Positions 10,858 to 18,651 of a stretch of 64,000 bases of DNA are shown here, piece after piece (the first letter of the stretch is position 1; each line of letters starts with the position of its first letter). Origin of the DNA: Thermoplasmata archaeon (lineage in GTDB: Archaea > Thermoplasmatota > Thermoplasmata > Lutacidiplasmatales > UBA184); NCBI GenBank assembly GCA_022750435.1, contig JAKIVS010000001.1, forward strand, positions 1 through 64,000, in the 5' to 3' direction. Under the pieces are notes generated by a model that made no database searches, was not told the origin of the DNA, and saw nothing but the letters and a program-made list of their open reading frames with translations. The translations under genes were made by a program, and so were the position numbers.

Positions 10858-11190
10858 GCCGGGCGGAGAGGCCCGCCCTCTACAAGGTTGTTCGCGGAGC
10901 CGTGGCGAACACCCCGCGGGCGAATCGAGCGGGCCCCCGAGGCCCGCCGCCCTCGGGCCACGCGAACGGATCGCCCCAACTGGCGGGGGCGCCGTCGGGG
11001 CCGGGCGCACCCACCTCCACGTCGAGGATCCACGGGAACGATGGCCGGAGAGTGGCGAGGATCGCCTCTCTCGAAGCTCCCCCGCCATCGGGGATGCGAG
11101 CCGCACTGGGGGTCCGCCGGAAGAGTCCTATCGTCCGGGCGAGGAGAGTCTCGGAGGGAGACGAGCGGGGTACGCGGAGCGAGGGACGGC
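10858..11190 (-). other. Intergenic stretch with a coding-like minus-strand segment
   Basis: 333 nt between two minus-strand genes. In one minus-strand frame (stop at 10880) an open stretch reads like protein (IPDGGGASREAILATLRPSF, then FPWILDVEVGAPG) with mostly G/C third positions, but there is no ATG, GTG or TTG in that frame after the upstream gene ends, except GTG codons inside the segment. It may be a short protein of about 45 residues, a broken gene, or chance in GC-rich DNA. A weak TATA-like CTTGTAGAG lies near 10884, which could serve the aminopeptidase gene. Confidence 0.3.
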
Positions 11191-11895
11191 CTAGTTCCGA
11201 CGGCCAGGGCGGGCGGTCCGATCGGCCCAGAGGCGCACCCCGCCGCGGAACGAGTAGCGGTTGCTTCCCCGACGGCACCGCGGCGGGAGGGACTTCAACT
11301 TGCGAACATTGCCCCCCCCGAGGACCACGTAATCGGGTTCGAGGGCCGCCGAGAGCGCCTCGACCACCGTGAACACCTCCTTGGTCCACTTCTTCCGGCC
11401 GCGCCGTAGGAGGGCCGCCTCGCCGAGGACGTCCTCGTACGTCTTTCCCTTCTTGTACGGGAGGTGGGCGATCTCCATCGGCTCCAATTCCCCGTCCACG
11501 ATCATCGCCGAACCGAGGCCCGTGCCGAGGCCGAGGAACAACATCCGTCCCCCCTGGTAACTCCCGAGCGCCTGCATCGCGGCGTCGTTGACTAGCCGGG
11601 TCGGGTGCCGGAACGCCTTCGCGAAATCGAACCCGACCCAACCGGGGCCGAGATTGTGGGGGTCCCGGACGATCCTGCCGTGAACGACGAGCCCGGGATA
11701 CCCGATCGAGACGACGTCGAAGGCTCGGCCCTTCGTCCCCTGACGGACCCGGGAGATCAGCCGTCGGGGGGTCATCGTCGAGTCGGACGGGATCCGGAGC
11801 TCGGCCAGCCCTGGGGAGATGGCGAGCCCGACGTGGGAGCCGCCGATGTCGAGGACGAGGACGCGGCGTACTTTGGGGGAACTCGCCCTCGCCAC
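11191..11895 (-). CDS. Polyphosphate-glucokinase-like ROK kinase
   Basis: 234 residues, ROK/actin-like ATPase fold. The phosphate-1 motif is LVLDIGGSHVGLA near residue 13, then VSIGYPGLV, the adenosine/phosphate-2 segment MLFLGLGTGLGSAMIVDGEL, and the C-terminal GSNRYSFRGGVRLW that is conserved in the PPGK subgroup. No CxCGxxGC zinc motif is present, in line with PPGK rather than classical ROK repressors. It probably phosphorylates glucose from polyphosphate and/or ATP, supplying glucose 6-phosphate to the pentose phosphate operon 3 kb away. GTG 11895 lies about 30 nt downstream of a CCTTAAGG TATA-like element. Substrate and donor are inferred. Confidence 0.8.
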   Translation of the reverse strand: MARASSPKVRRVLVLDIGGSHVGLAISPGLAELRIPSDSTMTPRRLISRVRQGTKGRAFDVVSIGYPGLVVHGRIVRDPHNLGPGWVGFDFAKAFRHPTRLVNDAAMQALGSYQGGRMLFLGLGTGLGSAMIVDGELEPMEIAHLPYKKGKTYEDVLGEAALLRRGRKKWTKEVFTVVEALSAALEPDYVVLGGGNVRKLKSLPPRCRRGSNRYSFRGGVRLWADRTARPGRRN

Positions 11896-11968
11896 GGCTT
11901 GTGCGTGGAACGCCGCGCTCGACCTTAAGGGTCGCCCGAGCGCCGGCGGGCCGGTCGGGAGCGGCCGG

Positions 11969-13285
11969 TCAGGGCGCGCAACCGGAGACTGCGTAATCGT
12001 CGCCGTTGAATTCGGCGTACCCGTAGTCCTCGTACAGGTCCGTCTCGGTGACGGTGACCTGGTTCACGGGGTCGTAGAACACCGTCACGCCGGTGCTGGC
12101 GTCGTACGAGAGGAGTACGGAGGGCCCGAGCGCCTTGTGGAGCATCGACGCCGTCGCGGAGGGGATGGCGGCGTTGTCCTTCGTGCACGAGGCCGCGGTG
12201 ATCCCGCCGCCGCCGTTCCCACCACCACCGCCGGAGTTCGGAGGAGGCGACGACCCGCCGGTGGAATGGGACGGGTGGGCGATGTTCGCGGCCGGGGTGG
12301 TGCTCGGCGAGACTCCCGTCGCGGCCACGGCGGCGACGAGGACGAGCACGAGGAAACCGACCCCGGCACGGCTCGCGGGGGTCCACGCCCGGCGGCCACT
12401 CGGGGCTGCGTCGGACGAGGTCCGATGCGCGCTCGAGGCGGCCCGCGGACGGCTCCACGCACGAGCCGCCGCCCGATAGGTGCCGAAGCCCGCGCCGACC
12501 AGCAGGAGGGCGACCAACGCGCCCGTTGTTGGGAGGTAGATCGGCAGGAAGGCGGCGCCCCAGGCGACGAGCGTTCCGTAGAGGAGGTGGTGGCGAGAGT
12601 CCGAAGGCGCGGTGCGGGGCTCGCTCACCAGGAACAGCCCGAAGAACAACGTCGAGGGGTCGAGGACGCCGAGGAGCACGACGTTCGGGGCGAGCGACGT
12701 GCCGTCCGTCAGGCGAAGCAAGAGGGAGAGGGGAGCGAAGACGAGGAAGAACGTCGCCGGGATGCGCCAGGTCTTCGTCGAACGGGCGACGACCGCCGCG
12801 CCGGCCACCACCATCGCGATTTCCCCGAGCGGACCAATCCCGATCCACCAGGCCGGGGCGAGTCCGAAGGCGAAGGCGCCGAACACGACCCCCGACGCGG
12901 CGGGGTTGAGGATCGGTCGGCCGCGTACCCGAAGGACGTGCTTGCCGGTGATCGCAGCGAGGGTCACCGCACCGGCGGCCACGAGCGGGACCGTGGGGGT
13001 CAGGATGAGGGCGAGGAACAACCCGGTCGCGATCGCGCCGTCCGGGATTCGCAGTCGCTCGAACCGGAGCGACTGGAACACGAGGTCGAACACAACGGCG
13101 AGCGCCGGCAACACGACGAGCGAGACCGTCCCAACGCCGCCGAACAGCCGGATCCCCCAGATTCCGAGGAAGACAAGGACCAGCCACGTGCACCGACTCG
13201 GCGGGAACAGCGCGCCGAGCCGCCGCGCCCGGGCGCGCCAGACGGGCGCCGATTCCGGCATCTCGGGCTCGGCCGACGGACCCAC
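11969..13285 (-). CDS. Orphan NQR2/RnfD-like membrane protein with a glycine-rich linker and C-terminal domain
   Basis: 438 residues. Residues 25 to about 270 hold eight or so hydrophobic segments and two signatures of the NQR2/RnfD/RnfE family: KHVLRVRGRPILNPAASG, and EPRTAPSDSRHHLLYGTL which matches the family's TDPxTxP...R..YG segment. A further membrane helix at about 305-325 is followed by a Ser/Gly-rich linker (GGGGGNGGGG) and a roughly 90-residue soluble C-terminal domain. In Rnf and Nqr complexes such subunits carry FMN and help couple electron flow to ion pumping. No other Rnf/Nqr subunit lies in the window, so the partner is unknown. GTG 13285 lies about 25 nt below a TGTAAGC element. 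Confidence 0.72.
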   Translation of the reverse strand: MGPSAEPEMPESAPVWRARARRLGALFPPSRCTWLVLVFLGIWGIRLFGGVGTVSLVVLPALAVVFDLVFQSLRFERLRIPDGAIATGLFLALILTPTVPLVAAGAVTLAAITGKHVLRVRGRPILNPAASGVVFGAFAFGLAPAWWIGIGPLGEIAMVVAGAAVVARSTKTWRIPATFFLVFAPLSLLLRLTDGTSLAPNVVLLGVLDPSTLFFGLFLVSEPRTAPSDSRHHLLYGTLVAWGAAFLPIYLPTTGALVALLLVGAGFGTYRAAARAWSRPRAASSAHRTSSDAAPSGRRAWTPASRAGVGFLVLVLVAAVAATGVSPSTTPAANIAHPSHSTGGSSPPPNSGGGGGNGGGGITAASCTKDNAAIPSATASMLHKALGPSVLLSYDASTGVTVFYDPVNQVTVTETDLYEDYGYAEFNGDDYAVSGCAP

Positions 13286-13357
13286 GATGGAAGGAGGCCC
13301 GGACCGTGCTTACACTTGTCGGGTGGCTATGTCCCGACGGCGTCGGGGCGGGGGCCG

Positions 13358-14167
13358 TCAGAATCGGGCGATGCTGCCGGTCGAGAGGGCGCGCCGCTCG
13401 AACGTCTTCCATAGGGCCATGGCCAGCCCGAAGCTGGCCACGGCGCAGATGCCGACGTACGCCCAGAGCTGGAGCATGGTCGACATCGGGGCCCCGTTCA
13501 ACCCGGCCCGTACGGCCGCGATCCCCCACGTGAGCGGAAGCAGGTCGCCGACGTACTGGAGCGGGAGGGGGAGGTTCGTGAGTGGGAAGTTCGCGCCGGA
13601 GAGCAACAGCCCGAGGAACAGGAAGATGTTCCCGAGGATGATCGAGGTCCGCAGGTAGAGCGCCACCCCGCCCAGCAAGAGCCCGAAACCGACCATGGCG
13701 AGGGCGGTGAGGACGATCGAGACGGCCAGGACCCCGTAGGAGCCGGGCGCGAATGGGACGTGGAAAATCACGACGGCGTACACGAGCGCCACCGTCACCG
13801 TCGCGAGGGAGGCGAGAATCGGGATCACCCCGCGGCCGAAGTACAGCGCGAACCGATTCGCCGGGGAGACGAGCAGGTGCTCCATCGTCCCGGCCTCCTT
13901 CTCGTTGTCCGTGGTCTGACAGACGGAAAAGACGGAGGAGTAGGTCACCGTCGCCACGGCGTTCCCCACGACGACGAACGAGACTGCCGAGGCGATTCCC
14001 GAGAGGCTCGCGACGAACGCGAAGAACACCATCTGGGTGAACGGGATGATGAAGATCGTCCCGAGGACGAAGTCGAGGCGCATGAAGCCGAGGCTGGTGC
14101 GGGGGGCGAAGATCGCGTTCACCCAGAACGTCCGGGCGATCGAGGAACGCAGCGGTGTCTCGTTCAC
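13358..14167 (-). CDS. ABC-2 type transporter permease (second permease)
   Basis: 269 residues with about six transmembrane segments and the ABC2-membrane signature region NEKEAGTMEHLLVSPANRF near residue 90, where the first cytoplasmic loop couples to the ATPase. It is the last gene of a three-gene exporter operon (ATPase, permease, permease) and starts about 10 nt after the preceding permease stop. It probably forms a heterodimeric exporter with that permease. The substrate (drug, lipid or polysaccharide) cannot be told. Confidence 0.87.
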   Translation of the reverse strand: MNETPLRSSIARTFWVNAIFAPRTSLGFMRLDFVLGTIFIIPFTQMVFFAFVASLSGIASAVSFVVVGNAVATVTYSSVFSVCQTTDNEKEAGTMEHLLVSPANRFALYFGRGVIPILASLATVTVALVYAVVIFHVPFAPGSYGVLAVSIVLTALAMVGFGLLLGGVALYLRTSIILGNIFLFLGLLLSGANFPLTNLPLPLQYVGDLLPLTWGIAAVRAGLNGAPMSTMLQLWAYVGICAVASFGLAMALWKTFERRALSTGSIARF

Positions 14168-14176
14168 GTTCGCTCC

Positions 14177-14977
14177 CTACCAGTCGTTGAGGTCGCCGGC
14201 CTCGAGTACGTGCCGCTCGACCCGGCGGAAGACGGTCCCGGCGATGCCGAGGTACAGGGCCGTGGTGCCGAGCGCGCCGGCCATGTCCCCCCAGAACCCC
14301 CACGAGAACCCCTGGTAGCCCGGAATCGCCAGGTACCGGAGGGCATCGAGCGCCCAGGTCGGCGGCAGAACGAGGGACACCGGGTTGCTCCAGAACGGGA
14401 GGAGGACGACCGGGAACATGCACCCGGTCCCGATGTAGAAGGCGAACTCGCCGACGTTCTGGACGAAGCCGGCGTACCGGGTGTACACGTACGCCGCCGC
14501 GAAGACCACGCCCACGGCGGCGAGCGTGGTGATCACGAACGCGAACATGAGGAGGAACAGGAGCGGGTTCGCGAGCGGGATCGGATGGCCGTAGGTGATC
14601 GCGACGACGACGAAGACGATCGCGCCGCCGAGGAGGCCCGCGAGGGTGTTCCAGATGACCCGCCCGAGCACGATGTACAGGTACGGCGTCGGGGCGGTCA
14701 AGGTCGGCTCGAGCGTGCCGAGATGCCGGTCCTGGCCGGTCGCCCAGCCGCTCCCGTACAGGGTCTGGCCCCACATGCTCATCATCCCGGCCCCGAGGAT
14801 CGCGTACAGGACGAACCACGGCCCGGAGCCGGCGAACAGCTCGTAGGAGACGAGCCCGAAGACCACCGGGGCGATGAGGCTCGGGACGAGCCACTGGGGG
14901 TCGGCGAGGAAGGTGAGCACGGCGAGGCGCATCACGGCGAGCAGCGAGCGTCCGCGGGAGTAGGACCGGGCGACCAT
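14177..14977 (-). CDS. ABC-2 type transporter permease (first permease)
   Basis: 266 residues, about six hydrophobic segments. The coupling loop GQDRHLGTLEPTLTAPTPYL near residue 82 corresponds to the EkexGTle.llaSP signature of ABC-2 permeases. It is separated from the ATPase stop by 3 nt, so the three genes form one transcript. It differs clearly from the second permease, which suggests a heterodimeric membrane unit. Confidence 0.87.
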   Translation of the reverse strand: MVARSYSRGRSLLAVMRLAVLTFLADPQWLVPSLIAPVVFGLVSYELFAGSGPWFVLYAILGAGMMSMWGQTLYGSGWATGQDRHLGTLEPTLTAPTPYLYIVLGRVIWNTLAGLLGGAIVFVVVAITYGHPIPLANPLLFLLMFAFVITTLAAVGVVFAAAYVYTRYAGFVQNVGEFAFYIGTGCMFPVVLLPFWSNPVSLVLPPTWALDALRYLAIPGYQGFSWGFWGDMAGALGTTALYLGIAGTVFRRVERHVLEAGDLNDW

Positions 14978-14980
14978 CGA

Positions 14981-15964
14981 CTACGTCGCCTCCTCCTCGA
15001 CCAGGTCGAGGTACACGTCCTCGAGGGAAGTGCGCCGCTCACGCACGGTGAGCTCCGCGTGGTTGGTGAGTTGGTTGCGGATCGTGTCGAGCGAGAGGTC
15101 CGTGGTCCCGACCCGAAGGGTCAGCCGCAGCTTGGGGCCGAACTCCTCGCTCACGATGCGGGAAACGCCGGCGATGTGCTTGAGCCGGGCCACCTCCCCT
15201 TCGTCGAAGCCGTACGCCTCGACCTCGATCGTCCGGTCCCCGCCGACGAGCCGGCGGAGCCCGGCGACGGTGTCCCGCGCGACGATCCGGCCCCGGCTTA
15301 GGACCGCGATCCGCTCGCACAGCTCCTCGGCCTCGAACATGTAGTGCGTCGTCAGGAAGATCGTCACGCCGTCCGCGACGAGGCTCCGGATCAGCTTCCG
15401 CGTCTCGCGGGCGCTCTTGGGGTCGAGTCCGATCGTCGGCTCGTCGAGGAACAGCACTTCGGGTCCGTGCAGGATCCCCCGCGCGAGGTGGAGCTTCTGT
15501 TTCATGCCGCGCGAGAACTCCTCGACCCTCCGGTCGGCGGCGCTCGTGAGGTCCACGCGGTCGATGACCTCCTGGATGCGGCGGTCGCGCCGCTCCATCG
15601 GGACGCCGTAGAGGTCGGCGAAGTAGCGCAGGTTCTCGCGCGCGCTGATGCGGTTGTAGAGGCCCCGCTCCCCGCCGAGGACCAACCCGATCCTCGGGCG
15701 CAGCCGCACGGCGTCCTTCACGACGTCCATTCCCAGGACCTCGACGGTGCCGCTCGTCGGGATCAGGAGGGTCGAGAGGATCTTCGTGAACGTCGTCTTC
15801 CCCGCGCCGTTCGGGCCGAGGAGGCCGAAGATCTCGCCGTCCGCCACATCGAGGTCGACGCCTCGCAGGGCCTCCGTCCGCACCAGCTCGTTGAAGAAGA
15901 ACCCCTTCCGGCTCTCGAAGACGCGACGAACGTCGCGCGTATGGATGGCTGGTCCCTTGCTCAT
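14981..15964 (-). CDS. ABC transporter ATP-binding protein (DrrA/CcmA-like)
   Basis: 327 residues. Walker A is GPNGAGKTTF near residue 51, the signature FSRGMKQK is near 148 (a variant of LSGGQ), Walker B is VLFLDEPTIGLD near 168, and the switch His lies in TTHYMFEAEELC near 205. A C-terminal extension of about 90 residues, typical of DrrA-like exporter ATPases, follows. It powers the two permeases encoded directly downstream. A CTTAGTAG element near 16000 may be the promoter, shared in the divergent gap with the small gene at 16085. Confidence 0.92.
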   Translation of the reverse strand: MSKGPAIHTRDVRRVFESRKGFFFNELVRTEALRGVDLDVADGEIFGLLGPNGAGKTTFTKILSTLLIPTSGTVEVLGMDVVKDAVRLRPRIGLVLGGERGLYNRISARENLRYFADLYGVPMERRDRRIQEVIDRVDLTSAADRRVEEFSRGMKQKLHLARGILHGPEVLFLDEPTIGLDPKSARETRKLIRSLVADGVTIFLTTHYMFEAEELCERIAVLSRGRIVARDTVAGLRRLVGGDRTIEVEAYGFDEGEVARLKHIAGVSRIVSEEFGPKLRLTLRVGTTDLSLDTIRNQLTNHAELTVRERRTSLEDVYLDLVEEEAT

Positions 15965-16084
15965 GGTCGTGGTGGCTGGAGCGCGCGCGAGGCGGGCACT
16001 GCTACTAAGGGGTTATCCTCCAGTCACCGCCGGTGAGGTCCCGAAACACACGAACCCTCTAATCGGTCGAAGGGGTCCGTAAGC

Positions 16085-16525
16085 GTGGCCGCGGGGGACG
16101 GGTCGGAGCCCGAGGGTCCCACCTCCCCAGTTCCCCCCACGCGCCGTACTCGCCGGGGCCGGCGACTCTGGATGGCGGTCCTCCTCGCAGTTGGAGTCGC
16201 CGCCGTCCAGGTCGTGGCGGCGTTCGAGCTCCCCGTCACGACCGACTTCTCCCTCTCCGTCCGCTCGCAGGGGCTGACGGCGAGCGTCGAGTATCGAACG
16301 TTTCCCACGGGGGCCCAGGTCTCGTTCTCCTGGGACACGAGCAGCGGCCGAACGGTGACGTTCAGCCTCCTTGGCGCGGGCGGCCAGGTCCTCTCCACGA
16401 GCTCCGCGGCCTCCGGCAACCTCTCGTTCACCGCCGAGGCCGGCCCGTATGGGTTCCAGAGCTACTCGTGGCTCCCGGAGTTCGTCACCGTCGCAGGAAA
16501 CTACGCGTCGCCGGTGCTCCGCTGA
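16085..16525 (+). CDS. Small membrane-anchored extracytoplasmic protein, function unknown
   Basis: 146 residues from GTG 16085. A short basic N-terminus (RRTRRGRR) precedes one hydrophobic helix at about 28-45 (LWMAVLLAVGVAAVQVVAA), then about 95 residues rich in Ser, Thr and Gly with alternating hydrophobics, as in a beta-sandwich. The pattern suggests a signal-anchored surface or lipoprotein-like domain. No family is recognised. It sits between the ABC exporter (divergent) and the 2-oxoacid dehydrogenase operon, whose own promoter starts just after it. Confidence 0.6.
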   Translation: MAAGDGSEPEGPTSPVPPTRRTRRGRRLWMAVLLAVGVAAVQVVAAFELPVTTDFSLSVRSQGLTASVEYRTFPTGAQVSFSWDTSSGRTVTFSLLGAGGQVLSTSSAASGNLSFTAEAGPYGFQSYSWLPEFVTVAGNYASPVLR

Positions 16526-16553
16526 CGGTGCGAATCTCGATTTCCCGTCAATC

Positions 16554-16560
16554 GTTATAT
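16554..16560 (+). promoter_or_regulatory. TATA box of the 2-oxoacid dehydrogenase operon
   Basis: The sequence GTTATATCG lies about 35 nt upstream of the GTG start of E1alpha. Transcription would begin close to the start codon, giving a nearly leaderless mRNA. Confidence 0.55.
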
Positions 16561-16591
16561 CGGTCGCCCCGCTCGCGCGACGAGGACATCG

Positions 16592-17671
16592 GTGGCGGAG
16601 GCGAGCGAAGTCGCGCAGCCCGGCGGATCCGATGGCCCGGCAGACCTGCCCAAGGCTGAGCTTCCCAAGCTCTACCGGGCGATGGTCCTCGCCCGGGTCG
16701 TGGACGAACGCTGCCTAACCTTGCAGCGCCAGGGTCGCATCGGCTTCTACGTCCCGCTCCAGGGGCAGGAGGCCGCCCAGGTCGGGTCGGCCTGGGCGCT
16801 GGACCCCGAGGACTGGATCTTCCCCGCGTACCGGGAACTCGCGGTGGCGCTCGTCCGGGGCGTGCCCGTCAAGCTGCTGCTCGACCAGTTCATCGGCAAC
16901 TCCGGCGACGTCCTGAAAGGACGGCAGATGCCAAACCACTACGGCTACCGGGAATTCCGGTTCGTCACCGCGTCGAGCCCCGTCGGCACCCAGATTTCCC
17001 AGGCGGTCGGCGCGGCGATGGCGGCGCGCTGGAAGGGGGAGGAGATCGTGACGGTCACCTACTTCGGCGACGGCACGACGAGCTCGAACGACTTCCACGC
17101 CGGCCTCAACTTCGCCGGCGTGTTCAAGGCCCCGACCATCTTCTTCTGCCAGAACAACCAGTGGGCGATCTCGCTCCCGCGCGAGCGCCAGACCCACAGC
17201 GAGACCCTCGCGATCAAGGCGACCGCGTACGGCTTCCCCGGCGTCGTGGTCGATGGCACGGACGTACACGCGGTGTTCGCCGCAGTCCGGGCGGCACGGG
17301 CCCGCGCCCTGGCCGGCGAGGGACCGACACTCATCGAGGCCCAGGTGTACCGATTGGGGCCCCACTCCACGTCGGACGACCCCCGGCGGTACCGGACCGA
17401 CGCGGAGCTGGCGAAGTGGAAGGAGAAGGACCCGATCGCGCGACTCAAGCACGAGCTGCTGACGGCCTCGGTCTGGACCGAGGAGGAGGACGCCACCCTC
17501 TGGGAGACGACCCGCAAGGAGGTCGTCGCCGCGTTCGAGTCCGCGGAGGCGACCCCGCCGGTCGACCCCCTCACCATGTTCGACGATGTGTTCGCCGAGC
17601 GACCGGCCGGGTTGGAACTCCAGCGGGCCTCGTTCGCGGAACTGCTCAAAGACGGTGGTCTCAAACCATGA
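16592..17671 (+). CDS. 2-oxoacid dehydrogenase E1 component, alpha subunit (copy 1)
   Basis: 359 residues. The ThDP motif is GDGTTSSNDFHAGLNFAGVF near residue 156 with the closing QNN, and GRQMPNHYG near 108 keeps the His of branched-chain-type E1alpha. The phosphorylation-loop-like segment is GPHSTSDDPRRYR near 255. With E1beta it decarboxylates pyruvate or a branched-chain 2-oxoacid and passes the acyl group to E2. The GTG 16592 start follows the TATA box. Its stop overlaps the E1beta start (ATGA). The HYG motif and surrounding residues look closer to branched-chain dehydrogenases than to bacterial PDH, but the substrate is not settled by sequence alone. Confidence 0.93.
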   Translation: MAEASEVAQPGGSDGPADLPKAELPKLYRAMVLARVVDERCLTLQRQGRIGFYVPLQGQEAAQVGSAWALDPEDWIFPAYRELAVALVRGVPVKLLLDQFIGNSGDVLKGRQMPNHYGYREFRFVTASSPVGTQISQAVGAAMAARWKGEEIVTVTYFGDGTTSSNDFHAGLNFAGVFKAPTIFFCQNNQWAISLPRERQTHSETLAIKATAYGFPGVVVDGTDVHAVFAAVRAARARALAGEGPTLIEAQVYRLGPHSTSDDPRRYRTDAELAKWKEKDPIARLKHELLTASVWTEEEDATLWETTRKEVVAAFESAEATPPVDPLTMFDDVFAERPAGLELQRASFAELLKDGGLKP

Positions 17672-18645
17672 CGGAACTCACGATCGTCCAAGCGATCAAT
17701 CGCGGCCTCGCCGAAGCGATGCGGGCCGACCCGGACGTCCTGGTCCTCGGGGAGGACGTGGGCGTCAACGGCGGCGTCTTCCGGGCCACCGAGGGACTCC
17801 ACAAGGAGTTCGGCGCGGACCGCGTGATCGACACGCCGCTCAGCGAGACCGGCATCGTCGGCGCCGCCATTGGGATGGCGCTCTACGGGCTCAAGCCCAT
17901 CGCCGAGATCCAGTTCGTCGATTTCATCTATCCGGCGTTCGACCAGATCGTCAGCGAACTCGCGAAGTTCCGCTACCGTTCCGGCGGACAATACCCCTGC
18001 CATGTGGTCATCCGCTCGCCGTACGGGGGCGGGATCAAGGGCGGTCTGTACCACTCGCAATCGCCCGAGGCGTACTTCGCCCACACCTCCGGCCTCAAGG
18101 TCGTCATTCCCTCGACCCCCGCCGATGCGAAAGCGCTCCTCACGACGGCGATCCACGACCCGGACCCGGTCCTCTTCCTCGAGCCGAAGAGGATCTATCG
18201 CGCCGTCTCGGGCGAGGTGCCCGACGGCGAGCTCCGAGTCCCGTTCGGTGTCGCACGGACCGCGCGCGAAGGGGCGGATGTGACGCTCCTCGCCTACGGC
18301 GCGATGATCCCCACGTGTCTCCAGGCGGCCGAAACGCTCGCGGCGTCCGGCGTCCAGGCCGAGGTGCTCGACCTCCGCACTCTCGTACCGCTCGACGAAG
18401 CGGCGGTGCTTGCGTCCGTCGAGAAGACCGGCCGCGCCGTCATCGTCCACGAGGCTCCTCGATTCTGCGGCTTTGGGGCCGAGCTCGCGGCGATCCTCGC
18501 CGAGAAGGCGTTCTTCTCCCTCAAGGCGCCGGTCCAGCGGGTCACCGGCTACGACACGCCGTTCCCATACGCCCTGGAAAACATGTATCTCCCGAACGCC
18601 GAACGGATCGTCCACGCGGCGCGGGCGACGCTCGCCGCGGGGTGA
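17668..18645 (+). CDS. 2-oxoacid dehydrogenase E1 component, beta subunit
   Basis: 325 residues, the normal length. It starts MTELTIVQAINRGL; then come VLGEDVGVNGGVFRAT near residue 26, the DTPLSETGIVGAAIGMAL segment that contacts ThDP, EIQFVDFIYPAFDQI, and the C-terminal transketolase domain ending YLPNAERIVHAA. It pairs with E1alpha. ATG 17668 overlaps the E1alpha stop; the ORF-track start at 17161 lies inside E1alpha. This is the only E1beta gene in the operon although two E1alpha genes are present. Confidence 0.94.
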   Translation: MTELTIVQAINRGLAEAMRADPDVLVLGEDVGVNGGVFRATEGLHKEFGADRVIDTPLSETGIVGAAIGMALYGLKPIAEIQFVDFIYPAFDQIVSELAKFRYRSGGQYPCHVVIRSPYGGGIKGGLYHSQSPEAYFAHTSGLKVVIPSTPADAKALLTTAIHDPDPVLFLEPKRIYRAVSGEVPDGELRVPFGVARTAREGADVTLLAYGAMIPTCLQAAETLAASGVQAEVLDLRTLVPLDEAAVLASVEKTGRAVIVHEAPRFCGFGAELAAILAEKAFFSLKAPVQRVTGYDTPFPYALENMYLPNAERIVHAARATLAAG

Positions 18646-18651
18646 ACGACG

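Noticed and set aside
11925-14894. 989-aa minus-strand ORF
   Set aside because: It is an out-of-frame reading of the RnfD-like and ABC permease genes, which have clear membrane-protein frames of their own.
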